Positions 55,857-63,930 of a stretch of DNA of 64,000 nt are shown piece after piece. This stretch comes from Variovorax sp. EL159 (GTDB taxonomy: Bacteria > Pseudomonadota > Gammaproteobacteria > Burkholderiales > Burkholderiaceae_C). Below the pieces are notes generated by a model, which did not search any database, had not been told where the DNA came from, and worked only from the letters and a program-made list of their open reading frames with translations. The translations under genes and the position numbers were made by a program. The stretch covers positions 875,336 to 939,335 of the forward strand of contig NZ_FMUJ01000003.1 in NCBI RefSeq assembly GCF_900100965.1. Direction: 5' to 3'. How positions within the stretch are numbered: the stretch's first letter is position 1; every line of letters starts with the position of its first letter.

Positions 55857-56306
55857 GAATTGAGCCGGACGAACATCAATGCCCCTTGCCGGCCTCCCCG
55901 CCGGCGCCTGGGCGCCATGGCTGCCTGGTGCATCGATGATGCGATTCATCGTCATGCATGCGGCAGCCGCCTCGTTGGCCGGTATCCGGGCTGGCAGAAC
56001 GGCCCCTCGCCGCCTTCCCAGGCGCCTGTTTCAGGGCGCCCAGTGGCTGGATGGAAAGGGGTTGGCGCCTTGCGGCGCCGTCTGCTTGACCGTTGCGGGG
56101 GCAGCGCAGGTGGCTTGGGCCTTGGGTCCCGTGTTCGGGGGCTTCCACTCCTGCTTCCCGTTGAACTGCGCCGTGTGAACCACGCCGCGAGCACCAACGG
56201 GCGGGATTTTAGGCCCTGCCACCGCCCGTTTAAGTCGAAAGTTGCGCCCCGCTAACATCGACGCCATGGACTGTTGCGTTTTGAAGACCATGAAACGGGC
56301 ATCGGC
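55857..56306. other. Intergenic region between btuB and the ClC gene
   Basis: 450 bases. Apart from the riboswitch it should hold the btuB promoter (right of 56190) and the promoter of the ClC gene. I see no gene in it and no strong -35/-10 pair. Confidence 0.7.
55977..56190 (-). ncRNA. Cobalamin (AdoCbl) riboswitch controlling the btuB operon
   Basis: Read on the minus strand, elements of the cobalamin riboswitch occur in the right order: ACGGGAAGCAGGAGTGGAAG, then CTGCCCCCGCAACGGTC (56089-56107), the B12 box CAGCCACTG (about 56041-56049), a stem followed by GGGAAGGCGGCGAGGGG, and the closing CCGGATACCGGCC (55977-55989). It lies 121 bases before the btuB start, so binding of the coenzyme should lower expression of the uptake and salvage operon. 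The ends are approximate. Confidence 0.9.
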
Positions 56307-58025
56307 ATGATGCGGCCGGCTTCGCTTTTTCTGAGTCTTCGTTCGGCGCTGCAGCGGCTCTTCGGCGTCTCGGGCTGGCAGTCGATGCTGCTGTGGTCCA
56401 TCGTGGCCGGGCTGCTCGGTGCGCTGGCCACCGAACTTTTTCGTGCCGCGCTGTATGCCTTCGAGCATCTGGTGCTCGGCCCCGGCGAAGGCCTCGTGGC
56501 CATGGCGCGCCATCTGCCGTGGTGGGCGCGCATCGCCTGCCCCACCCTCGGCGGGCTGGTGGCCGGCGGGCTGCTGGTACTGGCCAAACGCGTGACGGTA
56601 CAAAGCGCCACCTCCGACTACATGGAAGCCATCGTGCTCGGCGACGGGCGCATTCCGGTCGCGCAGACGCTGGTGCGCAGCGCGTCGTCGCTGGTAAGCA
56701 TCGGCAGCGGCGGCTCCATCGGGCGCGAAGGCTCCATGGTGCAGCTCGCGGCGCTGGCCGCCTCGCTGCTGGGCCGGGTGTTCCGCTTTCCGGTCGAGCG
56801 GCTGCGCCTGCTGGTGGCCTGCGGTGCGGCGGCCGGCCTGACCGCCGCTTACAACGCACCGATCGCCGGCGCCTTCTTCGTCGCCGAGATCGTGCTCGGC
56901 TCCATCGCGATGGAAAGCGTGGGGCCGATCATCATTGCCTCGGTGGTCGCCAACGTGGCCATGCGCGCGCTGCCGGGCTACCAGCCGCCCTACCTGATGC
57001 CGGTGTTTCCCGAGATCCACGGCACCGAGGTCGTGCTGTTCGCGCTGTTGGGCGTGCTGCTCGGCTTTGTCTCGGTCGGCTTCCTGCGGGCGCTGCATGG
57101 CAGCCGCGCGTTGTTTGCGAAGTTGCCGATCGCGCTGCCGTGGCGGCTGGCCCTGGGCGGGCTGGTGATGGGCGTGATTTCGGTGCCGCTGCCCGAGGTC
57201 TGGGGCAACGGCTACAGCGTGGTCAATGCAGTGCTGCACACGCCCTGGCCCTGGACGCTGATCGCGATGGTGCTCGTGGCCAAGGCCGTCGCCACGCTGG
57301 CCACGGCCGGCTCGGGCGCGGTGGGCGGCGTGTTCACGCCCGCGCTGTTCTTCGGTTGCATGATCGGCGCGCTGTTCGGGCTGGGCGTGCAGGCGTTGTG
57401 GCCGGCGGCAAGTTCAGCCCCGTTCGCCTACGCCATCGTCGGCATGGGCGCCTTTCTGGCGGGCGCGACACAGGCGCCGCTGATGGCGATCCTGATGATC
57501 TTCGAGATGACGCTGAGCTACCAGGTGATGCTGCCGCTCATGGCCGCCAGTGTGATCGCGTATTTCGTGGCGCGCTCGGCCAACGCCGGTTCCATGTACG
57601 AGATCACCTTGCACCGCAATGCACAGCGCGATGCGCAATTGCGCCTGCGCGGGCTGCACATGCGCGATCTGGTGCAGCCCGCCGAAACCGTGGTCGGCCC
57701 GGACGCCGGCCGCGAAACGATGAGCCGGATCTTTCTGCAGCATCCAGTGAAGTACCTCTACGTGGTCGACACCGGCAACCGCTACCTCGGCGTGGTGCCG
57801 CTGGCCGCGCTTGGCACGGCGCCGTCGGAGACGACCGCGGCCGCATTGCTTTCGCAGACCATCCAGCCGATCACGGCCGACACCAGCCTCGGCGAGGCAT
57901 TGCAGCGCTTTCTGGAGCACCGTGGCGAACGCTTGCCGGTGATCGAAAGCACCGAGCAACCCGTGCTGCTGGGCGTGGCCGCGAAGAGCGCGCTGCTCGC
58001 CACCTACGTGCGGCTGAGCGAGTAA
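56307..58025 (+). CDS. ClC-family chloride channel/antiporter with C-terminal CBS domains
   Basis: Inner-membrane anion channel or H+/Cl- exchanger of about 572 residues with a helix-rich membrane part. Selectivity motifs: SIGSGGSIGREGSMVQLAAL (with the gating Glu in GREGS) and SGAVGGVFTPALFFG. The 150 C-terminal residues (HMRDLVQPAETVVGPDAGRETM and HRGERLPVIES) form CBS domains that may sense nucleotides. ATG 56307 or 56310 is preferred over the TTG at 56274. Confidence 0.93.
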   Translation: MMRPASLFLSLRSALQRLFGVSGWQSMLLWSIVAGLLGALATELFRAALYAFEHLVLGPGEGLVAMARHLPWWARIACPTLGGLVAGGLLVLAKRVTVQSATSDYMEAIVLGDGRIPVAQTLVRSASSLVSIGSGGSIGREGSMVQLAALAASLLGRVFRFPVERLRLLVACGAAAGLTAAYNAPIAGAFFVAEIVLGSIAMESVGPIIIASVVANVAMRALPGYQPPYLMPVFPEIHGTEVVLFALLGVLLGFVSVGFLRALHGSRALFAKLPIALPWRLALGGLVMGVISVPLPEVWGNGYSVVNAVLHTPWPWTLIAMVLVAKAVATLATAGSGAVGGVFTPALFFGCMIGALFGLGVQALWPAASSAPFAYAIVGMGAFLAGATQAPLMAILMIFEMTLSYQVMLPLMAASVIAYFVARSANAGSMYEITLHRNAQRDAQLRLRGLHMRDLVQPAETVVGPDAGRETMSRIFLQHPVKYLYVVDTGNRYLGVVPLAALGTAPSETTAAALLSQTIQPITADTSLGEALQRFLEHRGERLPVIESTEQPVLLGVAAKSALLATYVRLSE

Positions 58026-58052
58026 GCAGCGCGCTGCGCCGTACTGCGCTGC

Positions 58053-58574
58053 TTACTTGGCCGGACGCACCGCCATCACCTCGATCTCGACCAGGTACGC
58101 CGGATTGGCGAGCGCCGCCACCTGCATCGCCGAGCGCACCGGCAGCCGGGGCTGCGCGGTGGTGCCGAAGAACTGGGTGTAGCCCTCCATGAAGCCGGCG
58201 AAGTCCATCTTGTTGTCCTTGGCCGGATCACCCACCAGGAACACCTGCATCTTCACCACATCGCCCATCGTGAGACCCAGGCCCGCAAGGCTTTTCTCGA
58301 TGGCCTTGAGCACGCCGATGGTCTGGCCCTTGGTGTCGCCGCCATAGGCTGCGGCACTGTTCTTGGGCGCGGTCGCGTCCTGCAGGGGCGGCACCTGGCC
58401 CGAGAGGTAGACGCTGGTGAACGACGATGGAATTTCCACCGCCGCCGAAATCGGAAAGGACGAATTCGGAATGCGATGGCGAATGATTTCGTCGGCCGCG
58501 TGGGCGGCACCGGTGCCGGCTGCGAACAGTGCGGCGACGAGCGCCAGCTTCTTCGTGATGGAGGTCATGGTCAT
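58053..58574 (-). CDS. Exported RidA-family protein
   Basis: 173 residues. A Sec signal peptide (ITKKLALVAALFAAGTGAAHA) precedes a RidA/YjgF domain with VYLSGQVPP, IEKSLAGLGLTMGDVVKMQVFL, and RSAMQVAALANPAYLVEIEVMAV. The conserved Arg of the deaminase site is in LPVRSAMQVA. RidA hydrolyses reactive enamines and imines; here it is exported and sits downstream of a Tat-exported amine oxidase and a cytochrome c, which suggests it works on products of that enzyme. Confidence 0.92.
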   Translation of the reverse strand: MTMTSITKKLALVAALFAAGTGAAHAADEIIRHRIPNSSFPISAAVEIPSSFTSVYLSGQVPPLQDATAPKNSAAAYGGDTKGQTIGVLKAIEKSLAGLGLTMGDVVKMQVFLVGDPAKDNKMDFAGFMEGYTQFFGTTAQPRLPVRSAMQVAALANPAYLVEIEVMAVRPAK

Positions 58575-58630
58575 GTGTGTTGTCTCTCTACAGGGATGAA
58601 AGGAAGGGTCTGCCGGATATGGGAGCCAGG

Positions 58631-59053
58631 TCAAGGCCGCAGCTTCTTGACGTTCTCCGCCGCGATGGCGTCGGGGTACTGGTTGCCGAAATGGGTACGC
58701 GCGTACGCGACCACCGAAGCGATCTGCTCGTCGCTCAGCATCTTGCCGAAAGCGGGCATGCCCTTCTGCCCGTTGATCACCACGTAGAGCGGATATTCAG
58801 GGCTCGCGAGCCGCGGGTTCGAGGCAAGTGCCGGGTACGCACCAGCCCCTTTCGCGCCCTGCCCTTGGGCCATGTGGCAACCCTGGCAGGTGGCACGGTA
58901 GATCGACTCACCCGAGCTTTCCTGGAAGCGGGGGCCGACGGAGAACGCAGGCTCGGGCGATTGCGCGAATGCAGCCGGGCCGGTCACCGAGGCCAGTGCG
59001 CCGAACGAAAGGCCGAGCAGCGCGCGCTTGAAGGTCGTGATGTCGTGGTTCAT
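58631..59053 (-). CDS. Periplasmic c-type cytochrome
   Basis: 140-residue class I cytochrome c. Signal peptide RALLGLSFGALASVTGPAAFAQ, haem motif CQGCH and distal Met in GQKGMPAFGKMLSDEQIASVVAYARTHFGN. It lies 25 bases downstream of the FAD oxidase gene and is probably its electron acceptor. ATG 59053 is used; ATG 59071 is six codons earlier. Confidence 0.92.
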   Translation of the reverse strand: MNHDITTFKRALLGLSFGALASVTGPAAFAQSPEPAFSVGPRFQESSGESIYRATCQGCHMAQGQGAKGAGAYPALASNPRLASPEYPLYVVINGQKGMPAFGKMLSDEQIASVVAYARTHFGNQYPDAIAAENVKKLRP

Positions 59054-59078
59054 GGTGGGTGTGTCCTTCATGCGACGG

Positions 59079-60674
59079 TCAGGCCACGGCACGGGCGTGC
59101 AGCCGCTGGATGGCATCGAGCGACGAGAGCAGTGCGCCCTCTTGCCAGGCCGGAATGTAGGAAGCGTGTTCTCCCGCCAGCGCAATGCGGCCATCGACCT
59201 GGCACAGGTTCTTGTAGTGCTTCTGCCGTGTCTCGTCGGTCCACATGCCATAGCAGCCGTGCGAGCCCGGCACGCGGTGCCAGCCGACCGAGATGCCGTT
59301 GTCGAATTCGCGCGCGTACTGCGGGTGCAGTTGCGTGCCGAACTCGACCGCGCGGCGCACGCGCTCCTCGGGCGCCATGGCGGTGAATTCGTAGGAGTTC
59401 GGGCCATCGAACACATAGGCGCCGAGCACCACCGACTTGCCCTTGGCGCCATAGCGCGTCGAGGGGTACGAGATGCGCGAGATCGGCAGGTCGGTATAGC
59501 TGATGCCGCCGTAGATGTGCTCGTCTTCTTCCCAGAAGCGGCGCTTGAACTGCAGGCCCACCTTGACCGATGCGCCGTAGGGCACGGCGTTGATGGCCTC
59601 CTGCATCGGAGTGCTGACCTGGATGTCGATCTGGCTCAGCACCGACAGCGGAATGGTGCACAGGCACCAGTCGGCCTTGGCCTGCGTGACCGCGCCGCCC
59701 TTGGACGCGTCGGTGTAGGTGACGGTCACGCCGCGGTCGTTCTGCTCGATCTTCGTGACCTTGGCGCCGTAGCGGATCAGGCTGCCGACTTCTTTCTGGA
59801 AGGCCTTGGCGATCATGTCCATGCCACCCACGGGCTGGAAGATCGCGCTCTGGAATTCGTAGTCTTGCCCGCTCGCGATGTAGCGCCAGAGATTCGATTG
59901 CAGCAGCTCGCTCATGTCGAGCGGCTTCGATGGCGTGGCCAGCGGCATGAGGCCGCCGCCCGCATCGACTTCGTAGCCACGGCGGTCGCTGCTGATGGGG
60001 CCTTCGCGATAACGGAATTGCGTGTCGAGCGCGCCCCAGCGGCGCAGGCCTTCGAGCAGTTTTTCCTTGTCTTCTTTCGTGAGTGCTGCATCGAGGTTGC
60101 CTTGCGTGGCGGCCTTGCCGAGCAACTCGGCGACATAGCCCTGGTAGTCGGCCTGCACGTGGCGATAACGCTGCGGCTTGCCGCCATAGGCCTTGCTCGA
60201 ATGCACCAGCGCGTTGTAGTTGACCTGGACGAAAGGCTCCAGCGCCACGCCCAGGCGCTTGCAGTAGCCGAGCACTGCATGGTGGTGATAAGGAATGCGC
60301 CACGGCCCCGGATTGAAGTACTCGCCCTTGGCAAAGCCGCACTGCTGCACCGCGCCGCCGAGCTCTGTGAAGATGTCGCCGCCGCGCAGCGTCCAGCAGC
60401 GGCCACCGGCGCGGTTGCTGAATTCAAGGACCTTGACCGAGTAGCCCGCGTTGCGCAACTCGAGCGCGGCGGCCATGCCGGCCAGCCCCGCACCAAGAAC
60501 CAGCACCGACGCACCCTTCCTTGCGCCATCGAGCTTCGGTGGCCCGTTGTAGTTGGACTCGGCGGCAAAGCCCAGCGAGGTCATCGCCTGGTACATCGCG
60601 CCGCCTCCGGCGGTCTTGCCGATGAGGGAGAGCAGGTCGCGCCGACTGAATAAAGTGTTGTTCTTCGTGGTCAT
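59079..60674 (-). CDS. Tat-exported FAD-dependent amine oxidase/dehydrogenase
   Basis: 531-residue flavin amine-oxidase family enzyme. The twin-arginine leader FSRRDLLSLIGKTAGGG directs export of the folded protein. FAD-binding GxGxxG is VLGAGLAGMAAALELR, then GGRCWTLRGG; the C-terminal GEHASYIPAWQEGALLSSLDAI block contacts FAD. With a cytochrome c and an exported RidA it should oxidise an amine or amino acid in the periplasm. The substrate is unknown. Confidence 0.9.
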   Translation of the reverse strand: MTTKNNTLFSRRDLLSLIGKTAGGGAMYQAMTSLGFAAESNYNGPPKLDGARKGASVLVLGAGLAGMAAALELRNAGYSVKVLEFSNRAGGRCWTLRGGDIFTELGGAVQQCGFAKGEYFNPGPWRIPYHHHAVLGYCKRLGVALEPFVQVNYNALVHSSKAYGGKPQRYRHVQADYQGYVAELLGKAATQGNLDAALTKEDKEKLLEGLRRWGALDTQFRYREGPISSDRRGYEVDAGGGLMPLATPSKPLDMSELLQSNLWRYIASGQDYEFQSAIFQPVGGMDMIAKAFQKEVGSLIRYGAKVTKIEQNDRGVTVTYTDASKGGAVTQAKADWCLCTIPLSVLSQIDIQVSTPMQEAINAVPYGASVKVGLQFKRRFWEEDEHIYGGISYTDLPISRISYPSTRYGAKGKSVVLGAYVFDGPNSYEFTAMAPEERVRRAVEFGTQLHPQYAREFDNGISVGWHRVPGSHGCYGMWTDETRQKHYKNLCQVDGRIALAGEHASYIPAWQEGALLSSLDAIQRLHARAVA

Positions 60675-60810
60675 TGACTGGCTGTGGGAGTTTGAAAGGC
60701 AACTGGAAGGCAGCAGAATCCATGCCAAGCCCTAGGGTGAATCGACATTCAAACGGGGCCGCGCGCGCCATCGGCGGTACGGCCTCCCCGGGAAACTACA
60801 ATCGCCAACC

Positions 60811-61035
60811 ATGCCCGCCTCCAGCCCCATCGATCAGATCGCCGAGCGTGTTGAACGACTGCTTGTGCGTCATGAAGAGGTGCAGCGCACCAATGTGCTG
60901 CTGCAGGAACAGGTCGATGCGCTCACGCGTGAACGCGACGCCCTGAAGTCGCGGCTCGCCGCAGCCCGCACGCGCCTGGACGCCCTGCTCGAACGGCTGC
61001 CGGCCGAACCCCCATCCCAAGATTCCCCCGCATGA
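60811..61035 (+). CDS. ZapB-like coiled-coil protein (TIGR02449 type)
   Basis: 74 residues, nearly all a single predicted coiled coil (IAERVERLLVRHEEVQRTNVLLQEQVDALTRERDALKSRLAAAR) with heptad Leu/Val. Small proteins of this kind sit just upstream of zapA in many proteobacteria and are related in form to the division factor ZapB. The stop overlaps the zapA start (ATGA). Confidence 0.85.
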   Translation: MPASSPIDQIAERVERLLVRHEEVQRTNVLLQEQVDALTRERDALKSRLAAARTRLDALLERLPAEPPSQDSPA

Positions 61036-61367
61036 AGCAGATTGAAGTACAGATCATGGGCCAGAGCTATTTGCTCGGCTGTCCCGACGGCGGCGAATCG
61101 CAACTGCGCGATGCGGTCGAACGCGTGGACGCGGCCATGTGCAAGATCCGCGACGCGGGCAAGGTCAAGGCCCGCGACCGCATCGCGGTGCTGGCATCGC
61201 TGAACCTGGCGTTCGACCTCGCGGCGCAACAGGCCGCGGCGGCCGCAGCGCCGGCGGCGGTGCCCGCTGCCACGGCACCAGCCGAGACCGGCGAAGCCGA
61301 CCCGAAGGCCGCGCAACTCATTCAAAGACTCGATCAGGCGCTGGCCGGCGATGGACATTTGCTCTGA
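61032..61367 (+). CDS. zapA: Cell division protein ZapA
   Basis: 111-residue Z-ring-associated protein that cross-links FtsZ filaments. The N-terminal domain KQIEVQIMGQSYLLGCPDGGESQLRDAVERVDAAM and the helix ARDRIAVLASLNLAFDL match ZapA; an Ala/Pro-rich linker separates a C-terminal helix. The 6S RNA follows as usual. Confidence 0.92.
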   Translation: MKQIEVQIMGQSYLLGCPDGGESQLRDAVERVDAAMCKIRDAGKVKARDRIAVLASLNLAFDLAAQQAAAAAAPAAVPAATAPAETGEADPKAAQLIQRLDQALAGDGHLL

Positions 61368-61406
61368 ATGAGCGCGGCGGACACATACGAGGCGTAAAAT
61401 CCACCT

Positions 61407-61580
61407 CGTCTGCAGACGTGTCGGGCTTAATATTTCCTTGTTCCAATGCTCTCCGGAGCCGGGCTTGGTACATCGCTTGACGGGCGTGATCATCTCGCGT
61501 CAGATGAACCCGAAGTCTTGCTGCCCTCGCCCACCTGAACCCTGGTTCAGGATGCGGGTCCGGCACACCATCTGCAGACA
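61407..61580 (+). ncRNA. ssrS: 6S RNA
   Basis: Located after zapA, the standard place. The ends pair: GTCTGCAGA at 61408-61416 with TCTGCAGAC at 61571-61579, then GTGTCGG with CCGGCACAC. The 5' half has TTCCTTGTTCCAATGCTCTC and GGAGCCGGGCTTGGTACATCG, and the 3' half GAACCCGAAGTC, as in betaproteobacterial 6S RNA. A -10 box TAAAAT lies at 61395-61400. The RNA mimics an open promoter and sequesters sigma-70 RNA polymerase in stationary phase. Ends are approximate. Confidence 0.9.
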
Positions 61581-61592
61581 CCTTTTCCCGCC

Positions 61593-61630
61593 ACGGCCCC
61601 CTGCCTCACCGCACGGGGCCGTTGCTTTTT
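61593..61630 (+). terminator. Rho-independent terminator after 6S RNA
   Basis: Stem ACGGCCCC at 61593-61600 and GGGGCCGT at 61615-61622, followed by TTTTT at 61626-61630. It lies just before the TauE/SafE gene. Confidence 0.75.
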
Positions 61631-61645
61631 GAAGAGCCCTCCGCC

Positions 61646-62473
61646 GTGAACCTCGCCGCCCTGCTCGACCCTTTGTTGATTGCCGAACTCGCCGCGCTCG
61701 GGCTGGGCACGGGCTTTCTCGCGGGCCTGCTGGGCATCGGCGGCGGCATGATGATGGTGCCCTTCATCACGATCATCATGGGCCATCGCGGTGTGCCGGC
61801 CGACCTCGCGGTGAAGATGGCCATCGCGACGTCGATGGCGACGATCATCTTCACGTCGGTGTCGAGCGTGCGCGCGCACCACAAGCGCGGCGCGGTGCGC
61901 TGGGACATCGTGCAGCGCCTTGCACCCGGCATCGTGATCGGCAGTCTCGCGGGCAGCCTGGGCGTGTTCGCGCTGCTCAAGGGCACGGCACTGGCCATCG
62001 TCTTCGCGCTGTTCGTGGGCTTCTCGGCCACGCAGATGTTTCTCGACAAGAAGCCCAAGCCCACGCGGCAGATGCCGGGCACGGGCGGCCAGCTTGCAGC
62101 CGGCGGCGCCATCGGCTTCATCTCGGGCCTGGTGGGCGCTGGTGGCGGCTTCATCAGCGTGCCGTTCATGACATGGTGCAACGTAGCCATTCACAACGCG
62201 GTGGCCACCAGCGCGGCGCTCGGCTTTCCGATCGCGGTGGCCAATGTGCTTGGCTATGTCATCAGCGGCCACTCGGTGCAGGGCCTGCCGGCCGGCGCCT
62301 TCGGCTATATCTGGCTGCCCGCTCTGGCGGTGATCGCCGCGTGCAGCGTGTTCACCGCGCCGCTGGGCGCGAAGGCGGCGCACAGCCTGCCGGTGAAGAA
62401 GCTCAAGCGCGTGTTCGCCAGCATCCTCTACCTGCTGGCCGCCTACATGCTCTGGAAGGGGCTGCACGGCTGA
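61646..62473 (+). CDS. TauE/SafE-family sulfite/organosulfonate exporter-like permease
   Basis: Membrane protein of about 275 residues with around eight helices and the two-fold repeat of the family: GFLAGLLGIGGGMMMVPFI and GFISGLVGAGGGFISVPFM. Members export sulfite, sulfoacetate or related anions. GTG 61646 (NLAALLDPL) is preferred, with GAAGAG ahead; the upstream TTG at 61622 lies inside the 6S terminator. Confidence 0.9.
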   Translation: MNLAALLDPLLIAELAALGLGTGFLAGLLGIGGGMMMVPFITIIMGHRGVPADLAVKMAIATSMATIIFTSVSSVRAHHKRGAVRWDIVQRLAPGIVIGSLAGSLGVFALLKGTALAIVFALFVGFSATQMFLDKKPKPTRQMPGTGGQLAAGGAIGFISGLVGAGGGFISVPFMTWCNVAIHNAVATSAALGFPIAVANVLGYVISGHSVQGLPAGAFGYIWLPALAVIAACSVFTAPLGAKAAHSLPVKKLKRVFASILYLLAAYMLWKGLHG

Positions 62474-62538
62474 TTCAAGGCCCTTGTCGCCCAGGTGCGA
62501 CTCCTGGCATTTCACAGGGGCAGGCGTATAAGGATTTC

Positions 62539-62964
62539 ATGAAAATCCTCATCGCCGTCGATGGCAGCGCCTACACGCGCAAGGCACTCGATTACCTGTT
62601 CAGCCACCGCGCGATATTCGTGGACGGGCATCAGCTCGTGGTGGTGCATGTGTGCACCGGCGTCTCGGCCAATGTGGCCCGCCACCTCAGCAAGGAAGTG
62701 GTCGCGGGCTACTACGCCGAGGAAAGCGCCAAGGTGCTCGACCCGGTGAAGGCGCTGTTCGCCGAAAAGGGCTTGAGCAACTACACGATCGACTCGCGCC
62801 ACGGCCATGCGGCCGAAGAAATCCTGAAGGCCGCGAACGACGCGCAGGCCGAACTGATGGTGCTCGGCACCCACGGCCACGGCATCTTCGGGCGTGCGCT
62901 CATGGGCTCGGTCTCCACCAAGGTGCTTTCCGAAACCGACATCACCGTGCTGCTGGTTCAGTAG
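62539..62964 (+). CDS. Universal stress protein (UspA family)
   Basis: 141 residues. N-terminal MKILIAVDGSAYTRKALDYL and the ATP-binding motif GTHGHGIFGRALMGSVSTKVL (G-2x-G-9x-G-S/T type) suggest the ATP-binding UspFG branch. AAGGA lies a few bases before ATG 62539. It converges with the AraC gene. Confidence 0.93.
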   Translation: MKILIAVDGSAYTRKALDYLFSHRAIFVDGHQLVVVHVCTGVSANVARHLSKEVVAGYYAEESAKVLDPVKALFAEKGLSNYTIDSRHGHAAEEILKAANDAQAELMVLGTHGHGIFGRALMGSVSTKVLSETDITVLLVQ

Positions 62965-62967
62965 GCC

Positions 62968-63930
62968 CTACTGCACCCGCTGCTGCCGCCACTCGCGCGG
63001 CGAGCAGCCGAAGCGCTCGCGGAACGCGCGGCTGAAATGCGCCGCATCGTTGAAGCCGCGCCCATACGCGATCTCCCCCACCGGCTTGCCTGCAAGACGC
63101 GGCTCCAGCAGGTCGCGGCTGCAGGCTTCGAGCCTGCGTTCCCAGATGTATTGCGCGGGCGTCAGCGGCTCGCTCTTGAAGACGCGATGTACATGGCTCG
63201 CCGACACCCCGAGCGACGCCGCGATGCTGCCCACCGACAGCGAGGGATCGGCCAGTTGCTCGTCGATGCACCGCTTCACGCGCGCGAGGTGGTACGCCGT
63301 GAGATTGCTCAGCGATGGCGCTCGCGCCACCGGCAGCGTCTGCAGGCCCGCCACGAGGATGCTCTGCACGCCGTTGGCGACGGCCAGCGCCGAGGCGGGC
63401 TGCAGCGTGTCGATGTCCTCCCGCAGCGTGCGGATCATGCCGAGCAGCAGATGCCCTGCGCCCTCCTTGCCCGACACCGTCGTGGCCGTCAGCGCCTCGG
63501 TGTCGCGCAGTTCGCTGCGCAGGCGCTCGCCGGGCAGCTTGAGCACGATCTGCTCGAACCTGTCGTCGAACAGCAGCTCGTAGGGCCGCGTGCTGTCGTA
63601 CAGCGCGAAGTCGCCGGCCGAGAGCACCGCGTCGCGCCCGTCCTGCCGCACCACGCCCTGCCCCTGCGCCTGGATGCTCACCAGGAAATAGTCGTCGCCC
63701 GAGCGCGCGATGTGCCCGCTCGTGCGCCTGACCTTCTGCGCACTCGACTTGACCACCGACACGTCCAGGCTCGGCAGCGAGTGCTGGCGGATGCTGCCTT
63801 CGAAGCGGCCGATGTCGTCCGGCCGCACCGGGTCGCACCCGAGCTGCACGTAGACGTTGCAGATCATGTCGGTCCAATAGGCCAGGCGCTGGTCGCGCGC
63901 CACGGCATCGGTGCTGAGCAACTGGTTCAT
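62968..63930 (-). CDS. AraC-family transcriptional regulator
   Basis: 320 residues. The N-terminal AraC-binding-like region (cupin-type, FALYDSTRPYELLFDDRFEQIVLKLPGE) matches regulators of the AraC_binding_2 type, and the C-terminal double helix-turn-helix is in SVGSIAASLGVSASHVHRVFKSE and GKPVGEIAYGRGFNDAAHFSRAFRERFGCSPREWR. No target operon is evident: the gene faces off the right edge. The 70 bases to the window end hold nothing recognisable. Confidence 0.92.
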   Translation of the reverse strand: MNQLLSTDAVARDQRLAYWTDMICNVYVQLGCDPVRPDDIGRFEGSIRQHSLPSLDVSVVKSSAQKVRRTSGHIARSGDDYFLVSIQAQGQGVVRQDGRDAVLSAGDFALYDSTRPYELLFDDRFEQIVLKLPGERLRSELRDTEALTATTVSGKEGAGHLLLGMIRTLREDIDTLQPASALAVANGVQSILVAGLQTLPVARAPSLSNLTAYHLARVKRCIDEQLADPSLSVGSIAASLGVSASHVHRVFKSEPLTPAQYIWERRLEACSRDLLEPRLAGKPVGEIAYGRGFNDAAHFSRAFRERFGCSPREWRQQRVQ

